This document shows, piece by piece, positions 22,601 to 34,840 of a stretch of 64,000 bases of DNA. The notes under the pieces are model-generated. The model worked only from the letters and a program-made list of their open reading frames with translations. It ran no database searches and was not told the DNA's origin. The stretch spans positions 61,813,042 through 61,877,041 of the forward strand of contig NC_079492.1 of the NCBI RefSeq assembly GCF_020520425.1, given 5' to 3'. Source of the DNA: Spinacia oleracea (lineage: Eukaryota; Streptophyta; Magnoliopsida; Caryophyllales; Amaranthaceae). A program made the position numbers and the translations under genes. Each line of letters begins with the position of its first letter. Positions within the stretch are counted from its first letter, which is position 1.

Positions 22601-23631
22601 ACAAGAAGGTCAGTGGGAGAAAAATTGCTTTTCTAGTATTATGTGTCGACGACATATTACTTATCGGAAATGACATTCCTATGTTGAACTCTGTCAAAAT
22701 TTGGCTTGGGAAATGTTTTTCGATGAAGGATCTAGAAGAAGCACAGTACATATTGGGCATCAAGATTTACAGATATAGATCTAAAAAGATGATTGGACTT
22801 AGTCAAAGCACTTATATCAATAAGGTGCTTGAAAGGTTTAAGATGGCAGACTCCAAGCAAGGCTACCTACCCATGTCTCATGGAATGACTCTAAGCAAGA
22901 CTCAGTGCCCAAAAACACTTGATGAGCGTAGACGAATGAATGGGATTCCATATGCATCATTGATTGGTTCAATTATGTATGCTATGATATGTACACGCCC
23001 GGATGTTGTGTACGCACTCAGTGCTATGAGCAGATACCAGTCAGACCCAGGAGAGGCACATTGGACTGCTGCTAAGAACATTCTGAAGTACCTGAAAAGG
23101 GACAAAGATGACTTCCTGGTCTATGGTGGAGATGATGAATTAATTTTTAAAGGCTATACGGACGCAAGTTTCCAAACCGACAAGGATGATTTCAAATCAC
23201 AGTCTGGGTTTGTCTTCTGCCTCAACGGAGGTGCAGTAAGCTGGAAAAGTGCTAAGCAAAGCACCATTGCGGATTCTACAACTGAAGCGGAGTACATTGT
23301 TGCACATGAAGCATCAAAGGAAGCTATATGGCTAAGGAAGTCCATAGGTGAACTTGGTGTAGTCCCCTCCATTAAAGGACCAATAGCCCTATATTGTGAT
23401 AATAACGGAGCTATTGCACAGGCAAAGGAGCCTAGACACCACCAAAGAGTCAAGCATGTACTTCGTAGATTTCACCTTCTACGAGAGTTCGTTGAAAGAA
23501 AAGAAGTCGAGATAAGCAAGATTGGCACTGATGATAACATCTCAGATCCATTGACTAAACCTCTGCCGCAGGCGAAGCACAACTCGCACACTGCAGCTAT
23601 GGGAATCAAGCATATTGGAGAACGGCTTTGA
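19645..23631 (+). pseudogene. Element A gag-pol polyprotein, one premature stop
   Basis: From ATG at 19,645 (MANNNQNIIMGSELMVKLN) the frame runs 1,328 residues to TGA at 23,629-23,631. It is interrupted by a single TAA at 19,792-19,794 (codon 50), where B encodes tyrosine (IPSYYSKD). Domains in order: gag; CCHC knuckle CLYCDGIGHYKREC (about residue 258); aspartic protease DTGCGSH (about 304); integrase zinc region CRLGHIN...CESCLLGK; integrase core HTDVCGP, RSDRGGEY and NGVSERRNRTL (about 498-600); reverse transcriptase (about 835-1,090) with LCVDDI in place of the common YVDD; RNase H with GYTDASF, TTEAEY and DNNGAIAQ (about 1,170-1,290). All catalytic residues I can check are present. Without the stop it would be full length; a downstream ATG at 19,807 could still yield a gag missing its first 54 residues. 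Confidence 0.93.
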
Positions 23632-24484
23632 TGTCCTTGTTTAATGTTTTAAAGTTTTAGAGTTTAATTCTTTATAAAACATTATTGGTTAATCATTCAC
23701 AATAAATGAATAGAATTCATTTTTCCATTTAATTTCTGGTTTATTAAATGATGAATCCCTTCAATTTGACGATATATTCAAGATAGACTGTCAGGACCAG
23801 TCCACTGACTAAGAAATGTCTATCAAGTGAACTTGAATGTCAAAGGTTGAAAATGGTCCCTGGGCGGAGTTTTCTATAAAATTGGACACATAGAAAACGT
23901 TAGACGACTGGAATGCAAGATGACTAGTAGTTCTGTTTCTTGAACTATGTGGACATGGCAATGTCGTAATCGTTTGAATAGATACTTACTTTGGGAAGAC
24001 TATTATCGGACAGACCTGTGAAACTTTACTGTAAGAGATGAAAATCTGTCATAAGTAAATTTCATTAAAATTATTAGACACTAAATCCTCAATACCTGAG
24101 TGATTTGAGATTACTTGTTTGAGAACTGGTTGCTTTGACGTTGACCAATCGTCGCACCGTAAAAGGAGGCTATAAAGGCAACGCTCAGGTAATCACCTAT
24201 CAAACGAAGTCTAATCTCAAGATCACAAGATTGGGATTGTCCTCCCATAAATCGGGATGAGATGCTTAAAAGTTGTACAAGGCCACTCGGAGAGCTAGAA
24301 ACTGTAAAATGCATGGCCGTGCTCGGATGAATCATAGGCTATGATTATCTGTTTATTTGATCAGTTGAACTCTGAAACCGAGAAACACCTCTGGACATAA
24401 TAAGGATGACAACTCTTACCTTATGTTCAAGAGCAAGCATCGAGCGACGAAGGAATTAGGAAATGCACACTTGTCCCTAAGGAC
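23632..24484 (+). other. 3' untranslated region of element A
   Basis: This non-coding region between pol and the polypurine tract shares blocks (in reverse complement) with the 3' regions of B and C, for example the CGTCGCACCGTAAAAGGAGG block near 24,150. No gene is seen. Confidence 0.7.
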
Positions 24485-24494
24485 AAGTGGGAGA
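24485..24494 (+). other. Polypurine tract of element A
   Basis: AAGTGGGAGA lies just before the 3' LTR at 24,496. It is the same motif as in element C. Confidence 0.75.
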
Positions 24495-24495
24495 C

Positions 24496-25864
24496 TGAAC
24501 GAAATAGTGCCCTTGGTCCAAGTATGCATATAATATTAAGTCTAATAAATGCGGTTCAGTATTAATTAACAAGTTACTAATTCAGTGACATCAAGTGAGC
24601 TGAATGCCTAGCTAGAGGCCGCTTCAGTTCAAGTGGAATTAATGATATTAATCCACAGCTTACTCTTGACTAAACCCATAGGGTCACACAAATAGTACGT
24701 AAACGGATCAAGTATTTAATGGCATTAAATACTCCATCTATGGATATTCGGAATCGACGGATCTTGGTTTCAGTGGGATCTGAGATCGTCACAAGCAAGA
24801 AATGAATACTCCGAAAACGATGATATTGCCGGAAACGGAAATATGGATCGTATCGGAAATATAAATATTATCCAAGTCGTAGATGTTGCCGGAAACGGAA
24901 ACATGGTACGTATCGGAAAATATTATTGGAAATGGAAATATTACCGGAATCGGAAATATTGCCGGAAACGGAAATATTGTCAGAATCGGAAATATTATCG
25001 GAATCGGAAAATAATTCCGGAAACAGAAATATTAAATATTTGTTCGAAACGGAAATATTAAATTTTGTTTGTATCGGAAATGAATTCCGGAACCGGGAAT
25101 TTAATCGGAAGCGCATCGTACGAATTAGCATCGGACGAGGCTTGCTAGACGAAGGCCCAGCACGAAGCCAGGCCCGCGCCCAGCAAGCCAAGCGCCCAAC
25201 ACGAAGGCCACAGCCTCGCCGGGCCCAGTGCAAGGCCAGGCCCAGCAAGGCCGTAGGCGCGCGCGGAGCAGGTGCTCGTGGGCTGCGAGCAGCGACTTCT
25301 CGTGTGGGCCGCAAGGCCTACGCGGGTGGTGCGATGCTCGTAGTCGTGCAACACTCGTGTTCGTAACGAATCCTAATCCTATTGGAATTCGTGCATTGAC
25401 TAAATCCTAATCCTAAAAGATTAAATTTATTATTTATAGTTCTAATAGGATTCTAATTAATAAATCCATATCCTAGTAGGATTACAAATCCTTTTCATAT
25501 CTCTATAAATAAGTGCCTAGGGTCACAATTTATAGATACAATTGAAGTATTCTAAAGGTAAGATTTTGAAGCAAAAATCAGCCAAACACTTGCAACCTAT
25601 TAGCCGAAAATCCTAGTCACCTTAAGGGCAATTCTAGTTGGTCAAGCTTAAGGCGGATCCGGACTGCTGTGGACTATCTACGGAGGGAAGACACTTGGAG
25701 TCCTAAAGACTTGTACTTGTTCGGTTCGGGCGCAGCTAGGGAGGGCACGCTACAAAGTGTATGCATCTAAATTATGCTAAATGATTATGTGTAAATAATA
25801 TGTTTCCTGGCTTTATGGTTTTTCCGCATGATTTATGTTTTGTCATATGTATCATAACCTATCA
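24496..25864 (+). repeat. 3' LTR of element A
   Basis: This 1,369-bp partner of 15,589-16,960 ends in AACCTATCA followed by the target duplication CCTCT. A short extra stretch in the GC-rich block (near 25,225) and a shortened GGAAAT array near 25,050 are the main differences. Confidence 0.92.
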
Positions 25865-25869
25865 CCTCT

Positions 25870-25948
25870 CCCAATCAAGAAAGTTTGATAGGTTCAATTT
25901 TACATCCAGAATTTAGGTTACTTTGAGTGTTGTTTTGATTGCGGCCAT
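25870..25948 (-). pseudogene. Element B gag, first codons
   Basis: On the minus strand an ATG at 25,948 starts MAAIKTTLKV, followed by a stop and then KLNLSNFLDWER. The latter matches VKLNLTNFLEWE of element A. This is the gag N-terminus of B, cut off from the rest (15,588 downwards) by element A. Confidence 0.8.
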
Positions 25949-26517
25949 TTGATTACTACATTTGAAAAGAATTCGCAATAAATAACCATTCATAACTTAA
26001 TAACTTTAAAAAAAAAAGCTAGCATGCAATCATTGAAGCTATTAAACATTTCATTCATGCAAAAGCAAAAACGTGGTCCAAAAATGAATGAAATATTTCC
26101 AAGACCCTAAAAGTCCTAAATCCTTAAGCAGCTTTGGCATGTCTTAAGTAGTTAAGATTCTAGGTAAGCAACACCTATTGCTAGTAATCTCCAAATTACT
26201 CTTGGTTAATAAATATATACCATAATTTATCCCATTGCAACAACATAATGCCATTGTTGTTTGAGTTGAAACCACAATCAACGTGCTCCTTTGGGACGCC
26301 TTACCATCTAAGTCAACTAATATAGCACCTCGCTTTGGCGTAAACCTACTACGTTAGGTCCTTAGATTTTTATAAGTGCTTGATTTGGAAGGCAATTTTT
26401 AAACTCAATATTACTTTGGACCTAGTTGTTTCTATGTTGGTTCGATTATTTAGTGAACTTAATCTAATCGAGTCATACGAAACAACCTATTCATGCAAAG
26501 TATACATACATTCAAGC

Positions 26518-26575
<58 letters not shown>
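26518..26575. repeat. (TA)n microsatellite in the leader of element B
   Basis: This is an almost pure TA run of about 58 bases. The same place in element C (about 9,507-9,518) has only a few TA units, so it expanded after the two lineages split. Confidence 0.9.
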
Positions 26576-26581
<6 letters not shown>

Positions 26582-26606
26582 TCAAATGCATAAATAAAAT
26601 GGTGAA

Positions 26607-26828
26607 CTAGTATGGCCCAAAACATCTTGTCTTGAAGCATCCTATCTTCATCACCATCTTGTTAGCTTGGCATCGTCTTGAATCTTCGTTCAATTTCTAA
26701 CTTAAAGTTCTAAACTTAGAAAAAATTACATCAAAATTTCCATGGTTCGCAGACCATATTTAAAACTTTACATTCCAATATAGAACGGTTCGCATACCGT
26801 ATTTAACTATCCTAAATGGCCATACTAG
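26607..26828 (-). ncRNA. Conserved leader RNA domain, copy in element B
   Basis: CTAGTATGGCC (26,607-26,617) pairs with GGCCATACTAG (26,818-26,828). It encloses hairpins ATGGTTCGCAGACCAT (26,742-26,757) and ACGGTTCGCATACCGT (26,785-26,800). The loops differ from those in C but both stems are kept. Confidence 0.6.
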
Positions 26829-28254
26829 TCACTTGGAGTACCTGCATTATATAAAATATACATTCTATGCATTCACCCATTCGTATGCTAAAACGAATGG
26901 CCCATGATAATTATGCAAGTATTTACATGAATTAATTAAAATTCACGTTCCCATAAACGCGTCCTAAAAGATTAATTAATTTCTAAATTATTAATCCTTA
27001 GACTTTAATCTAATTAAAATTAAATTTAATTAAATAATGCGACCTAAGAAAAATAATTAAAATAATTATTTCATTTTTAATTTCATTTAGTGGCTCCCAC
27101 TCAAACCAATAATTATTCCAGATAATTAAATATTAAATATTAAATTAAAACTCGAGGCCCATCCCAAGTAAATAAAATAATTATTAATTATCCCGTTATC
27201 CCAAATTAATGCAAACATAGTCAAGCCCAACGAAATAAACAAATTAAAAAAAATGTTCATGTTCTTGCTCGGGCTAGGCTTGCGCCCAGCCCAACACAAC
27301 ACGATGTGGCCTACGAGGCACACGAGCAAAGCCCGCGCACCCCGCAGTCGTGCCCACGTCCTCGCAGCTGCTGCTAACCCTATGTGCTTCGTCGCTGCTC
27401 ATCGCTGCGCAATGCAAGGCGAGGTGCCTTGCTTGCTCGCAGCCATCGCAAGCCGAGGCCCTGCCTTGCTTGCCCCTTCCTCGCCCAGCGCGCGCGCGGC
27501 ACAAAGCGCCCATGCTATTGCCCGCGTCGCTGTGGCTCGGCACGGATGCGGCAACCTGCGTGGCTCGCCGATCCACACGTCCACCCCACCCTTGTGTTCG
27601 TGCCTTTGGTTCGTAATACGAACCAACTCAATTAAAAAAAAAATCACGAACGTTTGCATTTAAGTTATTTTTCATAAAAAGTTACGATTTTTATTTTCGA
27701 AAAACAACGGTTTTTACTATTTAATTAATTCATCGACAATCCAATTTCGTAAAATATTAAATCAAGGCTAACATTATTCAAATTTTAAGAACGAACGATT
27801 TCAACTAAAATTTTGAACTTTTAAATAATTAAATCTAAAACTTTAAATCGTTCTAAACATTTAAATTTCAGATTTTAATAATTTGGTTTAAGTGTCGATT
27901 AAAACTAACCAAACCATTCAAAATTTTAATCCAATAATTTTTAAAATTAGCCACTAACCATTAAATTATAGTCCCATTCCAAATAACTGAATTATTATAT
28001 CTAAATTATTTAAATAATCAATTAGTGATTTGAAATTTACGAATTTGGGGAAAGCAAAATTTGGGTTTATACTTATCGAAAAAGGATGAAATTTTTACCA
28101 TAGATCAATAATATACCCGGCAACATCGTGTCAAAATTTCAATCAATTCCGAGTTGCTTAGGTCGACCAATTAATTGAAATACTTTCCGACATTATTAAT
28201 TTTAATTCGAAAATTAACAAAACACGAACACGAGTAATCATGCTAAAACATGCT

Positions 28255-28672
28255 TTGAAGCGTGTTTTCCCGAGTAATCTGTCAACGAACACGAACTTAG
28301 AACTCCACTTATCGTTCCTCTACTTGGTTCACCGACACGTTCAGATCCGTCTTGACAACCGTAGCTTAGACAATCAATCAAGTGTTTTTAGCTTTTGGGA
28401 AGAACGGTTTTCACAGAGAGAAAACTGAAGAACGTAATATTCAGAATTAGGTTTTAGGGTTGGAAAACTGATGTGTACTGAGTTGTGTGAAAATACAATA
28501 ACCTAATTGTATTAAATGATGTAACCGGCCAAAGACCAAGTGGCCTTCACTGGCCACATCACACACGCCCAACCCAACGCCTAGCCACACGTTGCAGGTC
28601 GAAGCCCACAGCGCGCCCAGACGAGCAGCTGGGCCATGGGCCTTGCTCACTCGTCGCTGCTATGTTGCCGCT
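28255..28672 (-). repeat. 5' LTR of element B, inner part
   Basis: This aligns with 675-1,095 of the 3' LTR. The LTR edge and the primer site are deleted at the left; the join is at a short shared TTGAA/TTCGAA motif. The right edge is the insertion point of the solo LTR. Confidence 0.85.
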
Positions 28673-29217
28673 TGTAGACACCTAATTTGTGTCTCCCCTT
28701 TGGGATGATGACGATACCATTATCCTTGTTAGGTGATTGGAGTAACTCCAGGCGGAAATCCTTATTGCTAGGAATATTTCCAAATTCAAGATTCAAAATC
28801 CAACCCCCGATACCGTTCCCCTTTCGGTTCTCGGTACAAAATACAATTTTCCAAAATCAATTTCAAAATCCAAGTACAATCTCATCTAGTAGACCATCCC
28901 ATTGGTTTTACTAGGCCTTTTCCACTCAAAATCATATAAGGCAAGTTAAATTCAGGCGCCGACCCACAAAACCGAGCATGCCGGGCCCCGTCCCGTAAAA
29001 CCGGAATTCAAAAACCCGAGAAAGGCTTGTTTTTTGACGATAAACGATGCCTTAACCTCCAAGAAAATACAAAACGCCAAACCTAGTACTATTCGTACAA
29101 CAGGTACAACACTACAAGACGAAACAAGGACGGATCCCCCGTCCTTGCTTTGGCGGCATTCAAGCCACGTCACCAGCGCCTTGCGCTGACGTGTGCTGGT
29201 GCCTTGCACCAATTCCT

Positions 29218-29226
29218 TCTATAAAT
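29218..29226 (+). promoter_or_regulatory. TATA box of the solo LTR
   Basis: TCTATAAAT follows a GC-richer stretch with the inverted motif CCAGCGCC...GTGTGCTGG. It may still drive transcription into element B sequence. Confidence 0.5.
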
Positions 29227-29969
29227 ACCCCTCATTTCCAGCATAATGAGGAGGGGAACAACAATACAACGTCGTAATTTCGACATTATGCCTCAAAATA
29301 CAACTCAAAAACTCCTCAAAAACACATACAAAATTCCTAAATTCAAAAGCAATTGGGAGCTCTTGCCTAAATCTAACTAGGTAAATACGAATCCCATTCT
29401 AATCTACTATGTTGCTTTGATTTCTAAATGATTAGCAAGTTGGTGTTTTTAATCATTAAAAACCACCACTTGCAACAATCACACATGTTTTCCAAAAATA
29501 TAAACTTTTTTAAAACGCAAAATACAAATTTTTCAAGATTCGAGGATGTCCACGTTGTTTACAATCAATCTTGGACTAGAATCACCATCAAACATGGGGT
29601 AATCAAAGATAACACCTTTTAACATTTAAAGGTTTAGTCTTTTGAGATTCAAAACTCCATTTTCAATATACAAGTTCAAGTTTTCAATTTTCAAGATCTT
29701 ACCATGTTTAGGGTTATTCATAGTTATTTCCCTAAACTAGGATCATTTCAAGTTCAAATTTCAATCATTTCAAGTTCAAACTTCAATTATTTCAAGTTCA
29801 AAACTTCAATATTCAAGCTTTCAAGTTCAAGTTTAATATACAAAATCTAGGACATTTGGGTTGAGCAACCTCTCCCAAGTTGAGATTTTTGGCTTTGAAT
29901 TCGTGTCGGGCGCATTTATTTTTAAGGAGCCGCTTGGCATTCAAATCTCATGTGCCCAAGTACAAATTT

Positions 29970-30120
29970 CAATTATGCACCTTTCAATATTGCAATTTCA
30001 ATATCGTACCTTTCAATACCGCAATTTCAATATCGCACTTTCAATACCGCACTTTCAATACCGCAATTTCAATATCGCAATTTCAATACCGCAATTTCAA
30101 TACCGCACTTTTAATTCCGC
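29970..30120. repeat. TTTCAATAYCGCA tandem repeats
   Basis: About ten short units of the form TTTCAATACCGCA or TTTCAATATCGCA lie in a row, with lengths alternating near 12-18 bases. The two open frames over it are an effect of the repeat. Confidence 0.8.
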
Positions 30121-30693
30121 ATCTTTACTTGCCTAGTCCCTTTCTAGGCAATGTGGACCTACTCCCTAGTCCTTTTCTAGGGGGTCTTGTATTTACTAAT
30201 TCCGCACTTTATTTAGTATTGTGATGTTGCTTTATTTGCTTTATTGCTTTCATCACCAACATGCTAAATACAATAAAATGCAAAGGTTACATCACGCTTA
30301 ACAAAGATATTTTTGGACAAACCGGCCTTAGGTTCCTTAAATCAATCTTTAAAGCAAAGTGAGCACCATACAATTAGAGATTTAATTTGCTCTTAATGCA
30401 AACCCACATAGTCTAATCTAGGGTTTATATTCGAAAACAATGTTGTGCCAACGTACTTGAATATTTCTAAAGCTCGCCGAATAAGCATTTTGTTCCCGTG
30501 CCCGGATCTCACCCATCCGTTTCAAGGATTCAAGGCCTTATCCAACATAGAGTCACTTGCGGTCTTTCCAAACGAGACTTTAAAAAAATGTTTGGTGGCG
30601 ACTCCTTCGAGGTACAAAAATTCTACGGTTTTCTAAAGAAACGCCTCTCTTGTAGAACGGGAAACAAGTTTTGACACAAAAAAAACCCCTACA

Positions 30694-30874
30694 CCGCCGT
30701 TGTTGCGTGCTCGTGCCAGAACGCGGGTTGGCTTGCTCGCCTTGCTCGCGAGCTTGCTGGCTCGTTGGGCCTTGCACCCTTGCGTGCTTGGCTCGACGGG
30801 ACGGCAGCTCCGATGCCCTTGGTATTCGCGACTAATACCTTACGGCTATTATTTATCGTATCGTATACGACGAA
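30694..30874 (-). repeat. 5' LTR of element B, middle part
   Basis: This aligns with about 1,100-1,275 of the 3' LTR. It lies between the solo LTR and the CACTA element, and GAA at 30,872-30,874 is the left CACTA target duplication. Confidence 0.85.
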
Positions 30875-32991
30875 CACTACTACAAAAATGGGAAAAGATA
30901 CCCTTAAGAAGAGACCTTTTGAATGACATAGTGGGTCTCTTTAATATATAAGATCTAATATAATAGATAACGGATCTCTTATGTATCAAATGACCAATTT
31001 TTAAATTGGAGGGAGAAAGATAGAGACCCGTTATCTATATTAACGGCTCTCTAGTATATAAAAGGACGAAACAAGTTTCTTTTTTTTAAAATAACCGGGT
31101 CTCTAATATAACACATGGCCCACCATTATGTTGGAACAATAAAGTAATTAACGAAGAGACCCGTCATTTAATATAACGGGTCTCCACTTTCCTTCAATTT
31201 ATCCAACCCGAAACCAATTCACCCTTTTTCACTTTTCCTCTTTCTTCTTCCGTCGAAATAAGGGTTAGAGAAACATACTCTTCCATTGGCGACCTCACCA
31301 CCAGCGAACTACAAATTTAGGTTTTTCTTTTCATCATTTTCTTCTTCTCTTTAATTTTTATTTTGAGTTTCTGAATTTCTTGTGGGTTATTTCGATTTCA
31401 ATTTGTATTATTTGCTACAAAGTTAGGTTTTATTCTGAAATTTTCAACTTCAGTTGATGTTTGATGGTATTGATGTTTGATGGTTTCAACTTCAATTTGT
31501 ATTTTCTTCTCTTTAATTGATGTTTGATGGTACTTCAATTGAATTTTTCAACTCTCTATTACTCTGACTAGAATAGTAGTTGTGGAGCAAATAAAAGACT
31601 TTAACTTCGTCAGTTGTAAGTTGTAACCCGTGGATCCTTTGAGCCTCTTGGGTAATATAAAGCTGCTTGTTTTTCTGTATTGAAATTTTGATTGAATTTG
31701 TTATAATATGTTGGTGATTGTCCGAAAAAATTTAAGGGTCAACCATATGTTTTGTAATTTTATTTTCCTGGTATTATTTGATAACCATTTGTAATTTTTG
31801 AAATGATCATGTGTTTGTGATACTTACAGTAGGTTGGCTTATCGTCTCTAGTTATGTAAATTTGTAATTATAATTGCTTAGTTGAGTTTTAAGCATTTGA
31901 TTTTCTTGATATAGTTGAAATAGTTGGTTATCTTTGATGTTTCTGCTTGTGCACATTTATCATATGTTGTATTGTTTTCTATTGATGGAGTTCTTTTGAG
32001 TCATGAATCATGTGGCATGTGGATTTTATGACTTCCTTTTGTTTGTGGTTAGAAATTATTGGTGGGATTTTTGGTGAATGGAATGATGGTTGTATTTAAT
32101 CAATGATTCGTGGTTGAATTAGTTTTAATAAAAATTAATTGGGAAAGGGTTTTAATATGAATGGTAATATTTTGCTACTGTATAATTGGGAGAAAGTTGT
32201 ACGCATACTGATGTTTTCTAAAAATTTATTTCAAAATATTGATGTTTTACACTACACTTTCATGTCTCATTTCAATGAATTTTAGCTTCAGAAAAAAAAT
32301 GTTTTGGCTTCACCTTGTTAACTGCAATTTTTAGTTTCTGGGAATCACCAAGGCGCAAACGAGCCTAAAGGACCTCTTGAGGCACTTAGGCCTAAGCTTC
32401 AGGTATTTGTCCATCTGTCTCACCTTGTGAAATCCCTTTTCTTATCTGAACTCTTATCATAGAAATTTAAATGATTATGTCCTTCATAGTTGGTAGTTTG
32501 CGGTACCTTAAGCATCTTGAGCCCTTAGGACATTGAGCCGGTTCCTTGTGGTACTTTTAAAAGATTGGCTGATGGAGCAGAAGTAGAAGTCGATTAAGTA
32601 TGTTTTAGTCCCAATTGATGCTTCGCAAGAAATTCTTCGTCATGCTTATCAGTTACTCTGTATGTTTAATTTTCTTCCTTGCACATTGTACTGAGTTTGT
32701 CTAGAGAGGGTTTGTTAGTCTGTCTAAATCTCCTAATTCAATTTGTGTTGATATAGCAGGTTTGAACATTGATTCACTGAATGAAGTTGTTGTTTATCGT
32801 GCAACAGTCGAATGCGATAGATAGTGACAGGAATAGATTTGCTGATACTTTAGGGTTGCAACGGTTAGGCTATATCCTATGTACCATTGTACGCCACCTT
32901 GAGATTCTGGACTCTATTTTTCTCTGGCTAATAATATGTTTCCATGCTTGGCATCTTAGACGAATTGATAGTGTTGTGTTATGTCATGCAG

Positions 32992-33082
32992 GTCCTAAAG
33001 TAGTGGAGTTCATCATTAACCATGCTGAAGTCTCTTTAGTTTTTGTTCAAAAAGATCTGGTTTCTGAGTTTACTGAGTTATA
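32992..33082 (+). pseudogene. Long-chain acyl-CoA synthetase exon fragment, captured by CACTA
   Basis: After a splice-acceptor-like GCAG (32,988-32,991) the frame gives GPKVVEFIINHAEVSLVFVQ and ends at a TAA. It resembles the A-V-E-F-I-(I/C)-N-H-A-E-V-S block of plant LACS4-type enzymes, which activate fatty acids with CoA and ATP. Only one exon is recognisable here; two further pieces lie at 34,475-34,840. Capture with splice borders points to DNA-level transfer. It is not functional. Confidence 0.65.
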
Positions 33083-33129
33083 AGATTTTGATCATCTAGT
33101 TGTTTTTTGGTGCTTTAGGTTAGAACAGA

Positions 33130-33430
33130 GGTGGGTAGAGGTGTCTATTAATACTCAAGTCGATACACTTGTAAATGTAGTGAATCAAGGTGTCAAGTCC
33201 AACTCGTATGGCTCTGATGCTGCTATAAATAAGACAATGGTGTTTGCGAATATTGTTGATGCAGTAAAGTCAGTAGCTAAAATACTGCAGACTTCTGGGA
33301 TCCAATGTTTCTGCTACCATAGGAACAATTCTCTTCAAGAACCTACAAATAACTTAGTTGACTTCGGAGAAAGGGGTCGTGTGCTAGTGTGCACTGATGT
33401 TGCGGCTCGTGTCTTGACATTTCCAATATA
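33130..33430 (+). pseudogene. DEAD-box RNA helicase fragment, captured by CACTA
   Basis: The open frame reads WVEVSINTQVDTLVNVVNQG, then NKTMVFANIVDAVKSVAKIL, then CYHRNNSLQE and GRVLVCTDVAARVLTFP. This is the start of the helicase C-terminal (RecA-like) domain, close to the plant RH22 type as I know it. The motif normally read as TDxAARGxD is damaged here (TDVAARVLT). It sits between pieces of the acyl-CoA synthetase, so at least two genes contributed to this element. No complete helicase can be made. Confidence 0.65.
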
Positions 33431-34474
33431 TTACACGTTATTCAGGTACTTTGCTCAAAATCATATCTCTAATTGCTATAAAAAAAGTATTTGAGCATTT
33501 GAGTATTAAAATAAATGGTAATTTTATCATTCTCTTAGTAAGGGAAATTTTGAGACCTCCTCCAATTTTTCTACTCATAAAAATTATGAATTCATTCTGC
33601 TATGGCCATCACTTAGTTTTATCGATTATATTTCAATAAATCTGGACCAAACAAGAGGACAGTAGGAAACTTGCATCTTTAATATGGAAAACAATTATAT
33701 AATAAATATTTCATTTAAGAATATTGGAGTCCTCCATGTTCCTTCTTCTCCGAGAAAGTTCATACAAAACACATATTCATGTAATAACTTTTTATTTTGT
33801 GTTTTACTGTTTGCGTAGTACAGAGTGCTTTGTATTCCGGTGGAGTATTTATCTGTCTATGTTGTTTAATTTTCCTCCGTTTTCCATGGATCATCCTATT
33901 TATTGTAACTGCTGAAACTAAGAAAATTTGAGGTTACTTGAAAGTGGTTCCTTTTTTACTTTTTGCATAGGGAAGAAATTTGTTTTTAGAGACATGGGCC
34001 GGATGGGTATTATCAACGTATAAAGTGAACCAGTGTGCTGGAATAAGTGAGGTTAAAGAGGGATTTTTTTTCCAAGGTTGGAATAAAGCACAAGTAGAAA
34101 GAACTTTGAATAACTTTGAAGAACATACACAAATAAAAAGTAGGAAGATCTTTGATAAATAGAATAAAGGCGAAGTATTTTTCTTTTTTCTACATATAGG
34201 ATGTTATTGACGTGTCAGGACTGACATGCGCATTGTCTTGGATGATTGATATACTTGTCTCGCTATTAAAAAAAATATAAAAAACTCTCAGTCTTTGTTC
34301 CTGACTTGATGATGCTATGTTTTGATGCCTATGCAGATACTAGAATGCTTATCAAAGTGTAACTACCTAAAAAAAGGTAAACGGAGAAAGTGCTTATCAA
34401 ATCATTTTAAGATTTTGGTTGCTTAGTTACTTATTATTTATTGAGATGCATTCAATTTTGGTCCGCAACCATTG

Positions 34475-34840
34475 TCAGCTTTGAGAATGTCTCAAGCACA
34501 CAAAGGAAGAAAGCTGAGGTAGCAGCGTATGTTGTTTCTCTTGGGATGAATTCTCTCAATTGGTAAGTGTCATGAGCTAATTTTTTTTTTCTTGGACAAA
34601 GGCCTGAGATGAAAATTAAGTAGAATCATAAGACTTAGGACGAGTTTCCTCAACTTTTTTCGCTCTTATTTTGAATTCGTCTCCACAACGTGTAGAAATG
34701 TCATCTCAATTAATTTCTTTTTATAAGCTAATTGTGACTAATTAGGTTGTTTGTTGTTCTAGGGAACTATGGTTTGTGAACTCCCTTCGAAACAGAAGAC
34801 TGATGTCTGCATTATAATGTACACAAGTGGCACAAGCGCA
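34475..34840 (+). pseudogene. Acyl-CoA synthetase fragments, AMP-binding motif
   Basis: Two pieces fit a LACS gene. At 34,475-34,562 the translation gives FENVSSTQRKKAEVAAY and, after a frameshift, SWDEFSQL, resembling the YSWDEFL region. At 34,762-34,840, after TTCTAG, comes KTDVCIIMYTSGTS (with frame changes before it), the ATP/AMP-binding signature YTSGTSG of adenylate-forming enzymes. The sequence then runs into unrelated bases. These are remnants of captured exons with intron sequence between them. Confidence 0.65.

Larger units (their letters stand above)
15589..25864 (+). mobile_element. Copia element A, complete, inserted in the gag gene of element B
   Basis: A is 10.3 kb with LTRs at 15,589-16,960 and 24,496-25,864. 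The primer site is at 16,962, the polypurine tract is at 24,485-24,494, and gag-pol lies between. A perfect 5-bp target duplication, CCTCT, flanks it (15,584-15,588 and 25,865-25,869). Removing A and one CCTCT restores the gag frame of B (...NLSNFLDWER|KLRQVL...). The LTRs are about 97% identical by eye, with a few short indels in a GC-rich stretch, so the insertion is fairly young. Its proteins are close to those of B, but its LTR belongs to a different subfamily. Confidence 0.93.
25949..28254 (-). other. 5' leader of element B
   Basis: This 2.3-kb leader, reading on the minus strand, is homologous along its length to that of element C (8,931-11,460), roughly 85-90% by eye. It contains an expanded (TA)n tract (26,518-26,575) where C has only a few TA pairs. 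It also has the conserved RNA domain (26,607-26,828) and a GC-rich island (27,260-27,600). At about 28,250 it jumps directly into the LTR: the primer site and the inner end of the 5' LTR are missing. Confidence 0.75.
28673..30693 (+). mobile_element. Solo LTR (probably Ty3/gypsy-type) inserted in the 5' LTR of element B
   Basis: This 2,021-bp block runs from TGTAGACACCTAATTTG to AACCCCTACA. It is flanked by CCGCT (28,668-28,672) and CCGCC (30,694-30,698), a 5-bp duplication with one change. There is no internal domain, so it is a solo LTR left by recombination. It has a TATA box (TCTATAAAT, 29,218-29,226). Between about 29,970 and 30,120 it holds short tandem repeats of TTTCAATAYCGCA. The TGTAGACACC start recurs in the inverted solo LTR at 45,122-46,549. 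Assignment to gypsy rests on the style of the ends only. Confidence 0.75.

Noticed and set aside
29970..30120. A CRISPR-like array in the short repeats
   Set aside because: The units are directly joined without unique spacers, and this is plant nuclear DNA.
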